DNA from: Meinhardsimonia xiamenensis
GTDB taxonomy: Bacteria > Pseudomonadota > Alphaproteobacteria > Rhodobacterales > Rhodobacteraceae
Assembly: GCF_900102905.1 (NCBI RefSeq)
Contig: NZ_FNFV01000007.1
Coordinates: 56,212-120,211, forward strand
DNA length: 64,000 nt
Direction: 5' to 3'
Shown here: positions 29,774 through 37,831 of the stretch, piece by piece
Layout: every line of letters starts with the position of its first letter
How positions within the stretch are numbered: position 1 is the stretch's first letter
The notes under the pieces: model-generated
What the model saw: the letters and a program-made list of their open reading frames with translations, nothing else
The model's database searches: none
What the model was told of the DNA's origin: nothing
Program-made: the position numbers and the translations under genes

Positions 29774-30980
29774 GTTCGGCGCGCCGGCTGCGGCCGCCGT
29801 GGTGGCGGTCCTGGCCTACAACTTTGGCGATCGCTTCGTGACGCCCATGCCCGAGCTGCCTGATCGCTCGGAGGCGATCGCGAAATACACGGCGCCGCCG
29901 CCCTCGCCGCTGATGGCCGCCGTGGCCGAGGGGCACGCGGAGGGGCGCTACGGGCTCGGCCGGCCGGCGACGCCCGACGAGATCGCCGCCTGGGATGTCA
30001 ACGTCATGCCCGACGGGCGCGGCCTGCCGCCGGGATCGGGCTCGGTCGAGGACGGCGAGGTGCTGTTTGCCGACAACTGCGCCGTCTGTCACGGTGACTT
30101 TGCCGAAGGTGTCGATCGCTGGCCGCCGCTGGCGGGCGGGATCGGCACGCTGACCGAAGAGCGCCCGCACAAGACGGTGGGCAGCTACTGGCCCTATCTT
30201 TCGACGGCGTGGGACTATGTGCACCGCTCCATGCCCTTTGGCGCGGCGCAGACGCTGAGCCCCGACGAGGTCTATGCCATCGTCGCCTACATTCTTTACT
30301 CCAACGATCTGGTGGACAGCGACTTCGTGCTCTCCGACGAGAACTTTCTCGATGTCGAGATGCCCAACGCCAACGGCTTCATCGTCGATGACCGGCCCGA
30401 GACCGAATATCCGCTGTTCCGTCGCGAGCCCTGCATGAGCGGCTGCAAGGACGGCCCGGTCGAGGTCACGATGCGGGCGGTGGTGCTCGACGTGACGCCG
30501 GAACAGGCCGAAGCGCGGCAGGCACGCGAAACGCAGGCCGCGACGGGCGATGAGGCCGGTGCCGTGGAGGCTCCCGCGGCCGCGGAGGAAACCGCGTTGC
30601 AGGAGGCGGCGGTCGAGGCACCCTCGGGCGCGCAGCCGGAGACGGGCGGGGTGGTGATCGACCCGGCCCTTGCCGCGGCAGGCGAGAAGGTCTTCCGCAA
30701 GTGCCAGTCCTGCCACCAGGTGGGCGAGGGCGCCAAGAACCGCTCCGGCCCGCACCTCAGCGGGATCGTCGGGCGCCCCGTGGCCGCAGCCGAAGGTTTC
30801 CGCTACTCGGCGGAGATGAAGGCCATGGGCGAGGCCGGCGAAGTGTGGACGCCCGAGCGGCTGGCCCGGTTCCTCGCCGATCCGAAGGGTGACGTGAAGG
30901 GCACGAAGATGTCCTTCAGGGGGCTCAACAAGCCCGAGGACATTGCCGCGGTCATCGCCTATCTGGCGCAGTTCCAGTGA
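29757..30980 (+). CDS. soxD: SoxD, dihaem cytochrome c subunit of sulfane dehydrogenase
   Basis: Electron-accepting subunit of SoxCD. It has 407 residues and an N-terminal hydrophobic leader (APAAAAVVAVLAY). The first haem is DNCAVCHGDF near residues 103-112, and PCMSGCKDGPVEV is typical of SoxD. An Ala/Glu-rich linker (about 245-295) joins a C-terminal cytochrome c with KCQSCHQVG. The ATG at 29757 lies inside the soxC end, with GGAGAGG upstream. The linker looks flexible and low-complexity. Confidence 0.95.
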   Translation: MSRFLEFGAPAAAAVVAVLAYNFGDRFVTPMPELPDRSEAIAKYTAPPPSPLMAAVAEGHAEGRYGLGRPATPDEIAAWDVNVMPDGRGLPPGSGSVEDGEVLFADNCAVCHGDFAEGVDRWPPLAGGIGTLTEERPHKTVGSYWPYLSTAWDYVHRSMPFGAAQTLSPDEVYAIVAYILYSNDLVDSDFVLSDENFLDVEMPNANGFIVDDRPETEYPLFRREPCMSGCKDGPVEVTMRAVVLDVTPEQAEARQARETQAATGDEAGAVEAPAAAEETALQEAAVEAPSGAQPETGGVVIDPALAAAGEKVFRKCQSCHQVGEGAKNRSGPHLSGIVGRPVAAAEGFRYSAEMKAMGEAGEVWTPERLARFLADPKGDVKGTKMSFRGLNKPEDIAAVIAYLAQFQ

Positions 30981-30989
30981 GTTGAGGAG

Positions 30990-31703
30990 ATGAGAGGATC
31001 GGCAATCCTGTTTTCCCTCCTCGTTGCCGCCGCCGGGGCGTTCCCGGCGGCGGCTGCCGAGCTGATCGGGGATGCGGAAAGGGGGCGCGAGCTCTTCCGG
31101 CAATGTTCGGGGTGCCATGAGGTGGGCCCCGGAGCCAGGAACCGCATCGGCCCGCATCTGAACGGAATATTCGGCCGTCGCGCCGCCTCGGTGGACGGCT
31201 TTTTCTATTCCAAGGCGCTCAGACGCGCGGGGGCGGACGGGCTCGTGTGGCACCTCGACACGCTTGACGCCTACATCGCGAATCCGAAGGTGCTCGTCTC
31301 GGGCACGCGCATGAGCTACCGCGGCATGAAGAACGCGGAGGATCGTGCCGATCTTCTGGCCTATCTGCGCCAGTTTTCCGACAACCCGCGCGACATCCCG
31401 GAGGCCGACCCGACGGCAGTGCGGCGCGAGGTGGAGCTTGCGCCCGATGTTCTGGCGATCAAGGGCGATCCCGAATACGGCGAATACCTGGCCAGCGAGT
31501 GCAAGACCTGCCATCAGGCCTCGGGCCGTGACGACGGCATCCCCTCCATTACCATGTGGCCGGAGGAGGATTTCGTGATTGCGATGCATGCCTACAAGCA
31601 GAAGCTGCGCCCCCACCCGGTGATGCAGATGATTGCCGAGCGGCTTTCCAACGAAGAGATCGCGGCCCTGGCCGCGTATTTCGCCACGCTGAAGGAGGAG
31701 TGA
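30990..31703 (+). CDS. soxE: SoxE, dihaem c-type cytochrome
   Basis: A 237-residue dihaem cytochrome c thought to carry electrons with SoxF. The leader ends near AAA (residue 22). The haem sites are RQCSGCHEVG near residue 35 and SECKTCHQAS near residue 172. The only purine-rich site, GAGGAG, touches the ATG at 30990, so initiation may be weak or the start slightly different. It lies 9 bases after soxD. Confidence 0.9.
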   Translation: MRGSAILFSLLVAAAGAFPAAAAELIGDAERGRELFRQCSGCHEVGPGARNRIGPHLNGIFGRRAASVDGFFYSKALRRAGADGLVWHLDTLDAYIANPKVLVSGTRMSYRGMKNAEDRADLLAYLRQFSDNPRDIPEADPTAVRREVELAPDVLAIKGDPEYGEYLASECKTCHQASGRDDGIPSITMWPEEDFVIAMHAYKQKLRPHPVMQMIAERLSNEEIAALAAYFATLKEE

Positions 31704-31795
31704 CGGCGAAGGCGTCGGCGACAGGGATTAAAAAGAGGCCGGAGCGCGGCCCGACCAGTCCCCGATTTTCATGGATCCCAAAGGGAGGACAAGGG

Positions 31796-33064
31796 ATGAA
31801 ACTGAACAGACGGACATTCATCGGAGCCTCGGCGGCAGCGGCATCGGCGCTGGCGGCGCCCACGGTCTGGGGCGCGGCGCATGGCCGGCCCAAGGTCGTG
31901 GTGATCGGCGGCGGCGCCGGCGGTGCGACGGCCGCGCGCTACATCGCCAAGGACAGCGACGGCGGCATCGACGTGACGCTCGTCGAGCCCACGCGCAAGT
32001 ACTACACCTGCTTCTTCTCCAACCTCTATCTCGGCGGTTTCCGCGACTTCGAGTCACTCGGCCACACCTATGGCAAGCTCGCCTCGGACTACGGCATCAA
32101 CGTGGTGCACGACTGGGCCGTGGGGGTGGACCGCGACGCGCGCAAGGTGACGCTGGCCTCGGGCGCCGTGCTCGACTACGACCGTCTGGTGATCTCGCCC
32201 GGCATCGACTTCGTCGAGGGCTCGGTCCCTGGCTGGGACATCAACGCGCAGAACGAAATGCCGCACGCCTACAAGGCCGGCAGCCAGACCCAGCTGCTCA
32301 AGGCGCAGGTGGAGAACATGCGCGAGGGCGGGCTCTTTGCCATGGTGGCGCCTCCGAACCCCTACCGTTGCCCGCCGGGGCCCTATGAGCGCGTCTCGAT
32401 GGTCGCGCACGTGCTCAAGGCGAAGAACCCCACCGCCAAGATCCTCATCCTCGATCCCAAGGAAAAGTTCTCCAAGCAGGCGCTGTTCGAGGAGGGATGG
32501 CAGAAGCACTACCCTGGCATGATCGAGCGCATCGGCCCCGATTTCGGCGGCGACAAGGTGGAGGTGCGTCCTGACAGCATGGAGGTGGTCATCGACGGCG
32601 AGGTGCAGAAGGTGGATGTCTGCAACGTCATCCCCGCCCAGAAGGCCGGGCGCATCTGCGAGCTTGCCGGCATCACCGACGGGCGCTGGGCACCCGTGGT
32701 GCCGCACACGATGCAGAGCCGGATGGACGAGAACATTCACGTGCTCGGTGACGCCTCGGCGCAGGGCGACATGCCCAAGTCCGGCTTCTCGGCCAACAGT
32801 CAGGCGAAGGTCTGCGCCACGGCGGTGCGGGGCGCGCTCACCGGCTCCAAGGTGTTCCCGGCGAAGTTCTCCAACACCTGCTGGTCGCTGGTCGCCACTG
32901 ACGACGGCATCAAGGTGGGGGCGACCTACGAGGCGACCGACGAGAAGATAGCATCCACCGGCGGCTTCGTGAGCCAGACCGGGGAGGATCCCGAGCTGCG
33001 CAAGCGCACCTACGAGGAATCGCTTGGCTGGTATGCCGGCATCACCGCCGACATGTTCGGCTGA
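31796..33064 (+). CDS. soxF: SoxF, flavocytochrome c sulfide dehydrogenase flavoprotein
   Basis: FAD protein related to FccB that oxidises sulfide to sulfur or polysulfide, with SoxE as partner. It has 422 residues and a Tat leader (LNRRTFIGASAAAASA). The FAD motif is VVIGGGAGGATAARYI. Redox cysteines are in YYTCFFSNLYLGG and NPYRCPPGPYER, with a third in NTCWSLVATDDG, the pattern of FccB. The C-terminal FCSD flavin-binding domain is complete. GGGAGGACAAGGG precedes the ATG at 31796. Confidence 0.95.
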   Translation: MKLNRRTFIGASAAAASALAAPTVWGAAHGRPKVVVIGGGAGGATAARYIAKDSDGGIDVTLVEPTRKYYTCFFSNLYLGGFRDFESLGHTYGKLASDYGINVVHDWAVGVDRDARKVTLASGAVLDYDRLVISPGIDFVEGSVPGWDINAQNEMPHAYKAGSQTQLLKAQVENMREGGLFAMVAPPNPYRCPPGPYERVSMVAHVLKAKNPTAKILILDPKEKFSKQALFEEGWQKHYPGMIERIGPDFGGDKVEVRPDSMEVVIDGEVQKVDVCNVIPAQKAGRICELAGITDGRWAPVVPHTMQSRMDENIHVLGDASAQGDMPKSGFSANSQAKVCATAVRGALTGSKVFPAKFSNTCWSLVATDDGIKVGATYEATDEKIASTGGFVSQTGEDPELRKRTYEESLGWYAGITADMFG

Positions 33065-33120
33065 CCGGCAGGGAGATGCGCGGGGGGCGGATCAGCCCGC
33101 CCTCCGAGGCAACGCGGCGG

Positions 33121-33138
33121 CCTTGACGCAGGTCAAGG
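33121..33138 (+). promoter_or_regulatory. FNR/NNR-type box upstream of the DUF302 gene
   Basis: CCTTGAC-GCAG-GTCAAGG is a perfect palindrome whose core TTGAC-N4-GTCAA matches FNR/Dnr/NnrR-type boxes of alphaproteobacteria. It ends 54 bases before the ATG at 33193, a fitting distance for activation at about -41. It implies oxygen- or nitric-oxide-responsive control of the next gene. Confidence 0.65.
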
Positions 33139-33192
33139 CAAAACCCGGCCCTGGCCGTGCAGGCTGCGGGCGACAATGGAAGGAATGAAGTC

Positions 33193-33630
33193 ATGCGCAA
33201 ACTGGCCGTCACCATGACCACGGCCGTCGCCCTGGCGGCGCAGGCCGCCGCCGCGGGCGAGGCGATCACCTATGTCACCTCCGACAGTTTCGAGGACGCG
33301 AGCTTTGCCCTCGAGAGCGCGATCGTCGATCGGGGGCTCGTGATCGACTATGTGAGCCATGTGGGCGACATGCTGAACCGTACTGGCGCGGATGTGGGCA
33401 GCGACGTCAAGATCTTCGACGCGGCCGACATCTACATCTTCTGCTCGGCCGTGCTCTCCAGAAAGGTGATGGAGGCGGACCCGATGAACATCGCCCACTG
33501 CCCCTATGGCGTCTTCGTCGCCGAGCGCGGGGGGCAGGTGATGATCGGCTACCGCGACCTGCCCGACGGCCCGATGGCCGAGGTCGAGGCGCTTCTTGAC
33601 GCGATCGCGCGCGAGGCCGCGGGCCAGTAG
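33193..33630 (+). CDS. Exported DUF302 domain protein
   Basis: A 145-residue protein with a signal peptide (MTTAVALAAQAAAA). The remainder is a DUF302-like alpha/beta domain: YVTSDSFEDASFALESAI, then ADIYIFCSAVLSRKVMEAD, then HCPYGVFVAERGG. Such proteins often sit beside sulfur-oxidation genes; the function is not known. Two cysteines (one in FCSAV, one in HCPYG) could bind metal or form a disulfide. GGAAGG precedes the ATG. A perfect FNR-type palindrome lies upstream, so it is likely transcribed separately from soxF. Confidence 0.75.
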   Translation: MRKLAVTMTTAVALAAQAAAAGEAITYVTSDSFEDASFALESAIVDRGLVIDYVSHVGDMLNRTGADVGSDVKIFDAADIYIFCSAVLSRKVMEADPMNIAHCPYGVFVAERGGQVMIGYRDLPDGPMAEVEALLDAIAREAAGQ

Positions 33631-33810
33631 AGCCGCCGGCCGGCGGCTCGGGCCCTGTCTGGCGGCCCTTCCGCGCGCGCAGCCGGGCAACGGCGCGCGA
33701 TTGCTGCGATCCTGCCGAGGCTGGGACTTGCCCGCCACGCAAGCGAGGCTTGTGTGACTTGATCACCGAAAGATCGGTCCCATTTGCATATTTTCGGGCG
33801 GGCAGGAACC

Positions 33811-33826
33811 ATTCTTGAACGGGAAG
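33811..33826 (+). promoter_or_regulatory. Weak SoxR-type element upstream of the YeeE pair
   Basis: ATTC-N8-GAAG resembles the ATTC-N8-GAAT site before soxX, with one mismatch. It lies 45 bases before the start of the YeeE-like gene. It could place this transporter under the same sulfur-responsive repressor. Confidence 0.3.
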
Positions 33827-33871
33827 ACCCATGCAGACACAGGATTGCAAGAACATCGCGGGAGGGACGGT

Positions 33872-34309
33872 ATGACCCCTGTCACCGAATTCACCCCGCT
33901 CGCCTCTTTTGTCGGCGGGCTGCTGATCGGCCTCGCGGCCGTGGCGCTCATGGCGCTTCGGGGCCGCGTGCTCGGCGCCACCGGCATTCTCGCCGGGCTC
34001 ATCGCCCCGGCAAGTTCCTCGGACTGGGCCTGGCGCGCCGCGATCGTGGCCGGGATGATCAGCGGCCCGATTGCGGTGATGATCGTCACCGGCGCGATGC
34101 CCGAGATCATCGTTCCCGTCGGGCTGCCGGCGCTCGTCGCCGGGGGCTTGCTGGTGGGCCTCGGGGTCACCTTCGGCTCGGGCTGCACCTCCGGCCATGG
34201 CGTGTGCGGGCTTGCGCGGCTCAGCCCGCGCTCGATCGTGGCGACGCTCACCTTCATGGCCAGTACCGGCCTGACCGTCTATGTCATCCGCCACGTTCTG
34301 GGAGGCTGA
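33872..34309 (+). CDS. YeeE/YedE-family transporter, N-terminal half protein
   Basis: A 145-residue membrane protein corresponding to one YeeE/YedE module. About four hydrophobic helices are visible, with the motif VTFGSGCTSGHGVCGLARLSP. The ATG at 33872 has GGAGGG six bases upstream; the frame from 33815 is not preceded by such a site. The partner half is encoded two bases downstream, so the two proteins probably assemble into one channel for thiosulfate or related sulfur species. In the fused homologue upstream of soxS the two modules are in one chain. Confidence 0.85.
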   Translation: MTPVTEFTPLASFVGGLLIGLAAVALMALRGRVLGATGILAGLIAPASSSDWAWRAAIVAGMISGPIAVMIVTGAMPEIIVPVGLPALVAGGLLVGLGVTFGSGCTSGHGVCGLARLSPRSIVATLTFMASTGLTVYVIRHVLGG

Positions 34310-34312
34310 GCG

Positions 34313-34765
34313 ATGCGTCTTCTCGCAACCTATCTGATCGGCCTCGTCTTCGGCATCGGCATCGCGATTTCGGGCATGATGAACCCGGCCAAGGTGCTCA
34401 ACTTCTTCGATGTGGCCGGCATGTGGGATCCGAGCCTTGCCTTCGTGATGGGCGGGGCGCTCATCGTCACCTTCATCGGCTACCGCATCGCCCTCTCGAG
34501 GCCGCGCCCGGTGTTCGAGCCCGCATTCAGCCTGCCGACCAGCAGAACGATCGATGCGCGGCTCGTGGGCGGATCGGCCGTCTTCGGAATCGGCTGGGGC
34601 ATCGCCGGATTCTGCCCCGGCGGCGCGCTTCCGGCCATCGGCACGGGCAGGGGTGAGGTGCTCGTCTTCGTCGCGGCAATGATCGGCGGCATGTTCGCGG
34701 CCCGCGGCCTGCAGGGCTGGCTGGCCCGCCGCGCGCGCCAGAGCGCCGGTGCCGAGACGGCCTGA
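34313..34765 (+). CDS. YeeE/YedE-family transporter, C-terminal half protein (DUF6691-like)
   Basis: A 150-residue membrane protein with four helices. It has GIAISGMMNPAKVLNFFD, typical of the second YeeE/YedE module, and GIAGFCPGGALPAIGTG with a conserved Cys. It starts three bases after the stop of the preceding half, and the pair is likely translated together. A strong terminator hairpin follows about 85 bases downstream. Confidence 0.85.
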   Translation: MRLLATYLIGLVFGIGIAISGMMNPAKVLNFFDVAGMWDPSLAFVMGGALIVTFIGYRIALSRPRPVFEPAFSLPTSRTIDARLVGGSAVFGIGWGIAGFCPGGALPAIGTGRGEVLVFVAAMIGGMFAARGLQGWLARRARQSAGAETA

Positions 34766-34847
34766 GCGCCGGACCGGTTGCGTGACACGAGCTTGCGGCA
34801 TCGAGAAGCAAGCCGCAGGGCAGGGCGATGCAGCCGAGATGCAGCCA

Positions 34848-34876
34848 AGGGGCCGCCCCCGGCCGGGGCGGCCCCT
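34848..34876 (+). terminator. Terminator hairpin after the YeeE pair
   Basis: AGGGGCCGCCCC (34848-34859) pairs perfectly with GGGGCGGCCCCT (34865-34876) around a five-base loop. A TTT follows four bases later. It closes the sox region transcription. Confidence 0.65.
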
Positions 34877-34998
34877 CGCGTTTCGCGCCTGCCCGGCTCG
34901 ATGGGACATCTTCCCTTTTCGCGCCAATTCACCTAAACACGCGCGACCCTGTCCGGGGGTCGCCGCAGCAGCCGCCACGAGGATCACGACAGGCGCAG

Positions 34999-36201
34999 AT
35001 GAAGACCATCACCACCACCGAGGAGCTCGCCGCCTTCTGCGAGCGCGCCCGCGCCCACCCCTTCGTTACCGTCGACACCGAATTTCTCCGCGAGCGCAGC
35101 TATTACGCCAAGCTCTGTCTGATCCAGCTCGCCATCCCCTCCGACGCGCCCGACAGCGCCGTGCTGGTGGACCCGATCGCGGGGGAGCTCGATCTTGCGC
35201 CGCTTTACGAGCTTCTCGCCGACCCTGCGGTGGTGAAAGTCTTTCATGCCGCGCGTCAGGACATCGAGATCTTCTACACCGAGGGGGGTGTGATCCCCAG
35301 GCCGCTTTTCGACACCCAGGTGGCGGCGATGGTCTGCGGCTTCGGCGAGCAGGTGGGCTATGAGACGCTGGTGAAGAAGATCGCCCGCGCCCAGGTGGAC
35401 AAGACCTCGCGTTTCACCGACTGGTTGCACCGCCCGCTCACCGAGGCGCAGAAGGCCTACGCGCTGGCGGATGTGACGCATCTGCGCGACATCTATCTCG
35501 AGCTTTCCCGCCGTCTCGACGAGACCGGCCGCCGTCCCTGGGTGGAGGAGGAGATCGCCGCGCTGACCGACCCGGCGACCTATGTCATCGAGCCTTCCGA
35601 GGCGTGGCGGCGCATCCGCACGCGCACGAATTCGGGACGGTTTCTGGCGGTGGTGCGCGAGTTGGCCCGCTTCCGCGAGGCCTATGCCCAGTCGCGCAAC
35701 ATTCCCCGCAACCGCGTGTTCAAGGATGACGCGCTTCTTGAACTTGCCTCGACGCGTCCCCGGTCGCTGAAGGACCTCTCGCGTGCGCGGCTTCTGTTGC
35801 GCGACGCGCGCCGGGGCGAGATTGCCGAGGGCATCCTTGCGGCGGTCGAGGCGGGGCTCTCGGTGCCCCCGGAGGAGTGCCCGAAACTCGACAATGGCCG
35901 CGAGCGGCTGCAGGTCAACCCTGCCATCGCCGACATGCTGCGCGTGCTGCTCAAGGCCAAGGCCGACGAATACGGCGTGGCGCAGAAGCTCATTGCCACC
36001 GCTTCCGAACTCGACGAGATCGCCGCCGGGCGGCGCAATCTCCCCGCCCTCAAGGGCTGGCGCCGGGAGGTGTTCGGCGAGGATGCGCTGCGGCTCTGCC
36101 GCGGCGAGATCGGGCTTGCGGTGAAGGGCTGCAAGGTCGTGCCGGTCGAGACCGGAAACGGCGCCAGGAAGGGCCAGCCGAAACGCGGGGAGAGCTCCTA
36201 A
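34999..36201 (+). CDS. rnd: Ribonuclease D
   Basis: 3'-5' exonuclease for tRNA maturation. It has 400 residues. DEDD-type motifs are VTVDTEFLRE (Exo I), VFHAARQDIEIFY (Exo II) and YALADVTHLRDIY (Exo III, Y-x3-D). An HRDC domain follows at about residues 210-290 (LRELARFREAYAQSRN). The ATG at 34999 is chosen because the family normally begins with this beta strand; the upstream frame to 34828 runs through the terminator. Convergent with the next gene. Confidence 0.94.
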   Translation: MKTITTTEELAAFCERARAHPFVTVDTEFLRERSYYAKLCLIQLAIPSDAPDSAVLVDPIAGELDLAPLYELLADPAVVKVFHAARQDIEIFYTEGGVIPRPLFDTQVAAMVCGFGEQVGYETLVKKIARAQVDKTSRFTDWLHRPLTEAQKAYALADVTHLRDIYLELSRRLDETGRRPWVEEEIAALTDPATYVIEPSEAWRRIRTRTNSGRFLAVVRELARFREAYAQSRNIPRNRVFKDDALLELASTRPRSLKDLSRARLLLRDARRGEIAEGILAAVEAGLSVPPEECPKLDNGRERLQVNPAIADMLRVLLKAKADEYGVAQKLIATASELDEIAAGRRNLPALKGWRREVFGEDALRLCRGEIGLAVKGCKVVPVETGNGARKGQPKRGESS

Positions 36202-36626
36202 ACCCCGACATCCGGGCCGGGGCAGATGAGCGGCCCCTCGGTGTTCTGCGCCTCGTAGAGCGAGAGCCCCGGCTCTCCGTCGGCAAACTCCGCAATCAGC
36301 CCGCCTGCCGGCGCCCGGAAGAAGCGCCAGCACTGCGGATTGGGCTCCTCGTCGTAGACAAAGCAGATGAGCTCGCCCTGCGAATACCACCAGCCCCGCT
36401 GGCACTGTTCTCCGACGAAGGCCCAGATCACCCGGCGCCCCGGCAGATACTGCTCGACGCCATAGACCTCACCGCCCTCTGCATAGGCGAGCGTGCGCCC
36501 GGTCACGTGGGCCTCGAACTCCTCGGGGGTCATCGGCGCGTCCTGCGCCGCGCTGGCGCCCGGGAGAAGGCTCACGAGAGCCATGGCGGATGCGGCGGCC
36601 GTCAATCTGCCCATGATGCGCATCAT
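36198..36626 (-). CDS. Small exported protein of unknown function
   Basis: A 142-residue protein with a clear signal peptide (LTAAASAMALVSLLPGASAA). The mature part is rich in aromatic residues and has four cysteines, seen in EQCQRGWWYSQGELICFVYD, PQCWRFF and PLICPGPD. It may be a small secreted beta-barrel stabilised by disulfides. I do not recognise the family with confidence. Its start overlaps the stop of the alkane-hydroxylase-like gene by four bases, so they are co-translated, and the rnd stop overlaps its own stop on the other strand. Confidence 0.7.
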   Translation of the reverse strand: MMRIMGRLTAAASAMALVSLLPGASAAQDAPMTPEEFEAHVTGRTLAYAEGGEVYGVEQYLPGRRVIWAFVGEQCQRGWWYSQGELICFVYDEEPNPQCWRFFRAPAGGLIAEFADGEPGLSLYEAQNTEGPLICPGPDVGV

Positions 36627-37726
36627 GCACCGGCCCGCTGCCCGGTGCCAGCATCGCGTGGCGCGGGCGGGGCGCGCCGGTCACTTTCCGCCGGTGCCTC
36701 CCAGCTTGCAAGGCGCCTGTCCATGACCCGCCGCCAGGCGCGCGGCCAGAGGGCGATCATGCCCATCGCCGGCAGCGAGTAGGGCAGGGTGGGGGCGGCG
36801 CGCTCCTCGGGCAGTTCGAGCGCGGGGTAGGGCTTGAGCGGATGCGCGTGATGGTCGGAGTGGCGCGGCGCGTTCAGCATCATGTGTGAGGAAAACCAGT
36901 GCGGCGCGTTCCAGCTGTGGCGGGGCGAGACGGGCTCAAGCCGGCCCGGCGCCACCTCGCGCCGCCTCAGCCCGTAGTGCTGCACATAGTCCGACATCAG
37001 AAGCTGCGCCTGCGCCAGCGAAGCCAGCGCGAAGTGCACCGCCACCCCCGCCCAGCCGGCAAGCGCCCAGCTCAGGCCGAGTGCCGCCAGCGCCCCGGCG
37101 ATGTAGCCGGTATAGGGATGGCCGAGCAGCCCCCGCCTCCCCGCCGCCTTGCAGCGCGCGGTCTCGGCAGCAAGCCCGGCGCGGAACGACCCGATCCACG
37201 CCTGCCGCCAGAAGGAATAGTAGCTCTGCCCCTTGCGCGCCGAGTTGGGGTCGGCCGGCGTTCCGACATGGCGGTGATGCACCAGGGGGTGTGCCGAGGC
37301 GTGGTGCCCGAAGAGAAGGCTGACATAGACGAGCACGCCAAGGCGGCGGCGCAGCCGGTCGCGGGCGTGGATCAGCTCATGGGCGTTGGCGTTCGACACC
37401 TGCCCGAACCACAAGGCCGCGGCGAGAAAGGCAGGCAGCCAGCCCCATGGCCCCGGCGCGCCGCGGGCAAGGGCGGCGATGACGAACCAGAACAAGGCGA
37501 AATGCGCGAGCGCGAGCGCCACCGGCAAGGCTGCGGCTATGCGCGGGAAGGTGCTGAGCCCCTCGCGGCCGAAGAGCGCTCCGCCGCCTTCGTCGAGCAG
37601 GAAGACGAGAAGCGTCATCGCAAGGAAGGCGGCATGCGCCCAAAGCCCGCCCCAGGCCGCGCCCGCCGCGATCAGCGGCACCGGCCCGAGGCTTGCCAGA
37701 GCGAAGAGAATCACCCGTCCCCACAT
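36623..37726 (-). CDS. Alkane 1-monooxygenase-like diiron membrane enzyme
   Basis: A 367-residue membrane protein with the histidine boxes of the AlkB/fatty-acid hydroxylase family: HELIHARDR, HASAHPLVHHRHVGTP and APRHSDHHAHPLKPY, plus YVQHYGLRR. Four to six hydrophobic helices precede and separate the boxes. It probably hydroxylates an alkane or a related aliphatic chain using rubredoxin electrons. No rubredoxin gene is nearby. The start at 37726 has no clear ribosome site. The following gene overlaps by four bases. Confidence 0.82.
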   Translation of the reverse strand: MWGRVILFALASLGPVPLIAAGAAWGGLWAHAAFLAMTLLVFLLDEGGGALFGREGLSTFPRIAAALPVALALAHFALFWFVIAALARGAPGPWGWLPAFLAAALWFGQVSNANAHELIHARDRLRRRLGVLVYVSLLFGHHASAHPLVHHRHVGTPADPNSARKGQSYYSFWRQAWIGSFRAGLAAETARCKAAGRRGLLGHPYTGYIAGALAALGLSWALAGWAGVAVHFALASLAQAQLLMSDYVQHYGLRRREVAPGRLEPVSPRHSWNAPHWFSSHMMLNAPRHSDHHAHPLKPYPALELPEERAAPTLPYSLPAMGMIALWPRAWRRVMDRRLASWEAPAESDRRAPPAPRDAGTGQRAGA

Positions 37727-37831
37727 GCGCCGCGATCATAGCGTAGGAAAGAGGCGAAATGCGGGCGGCCCTTCCCTTGCCGCGCGCGAGCGATTAACTC
37801 GGGTCGGAGGCGAGAAAACCGAGGCTTTGCC

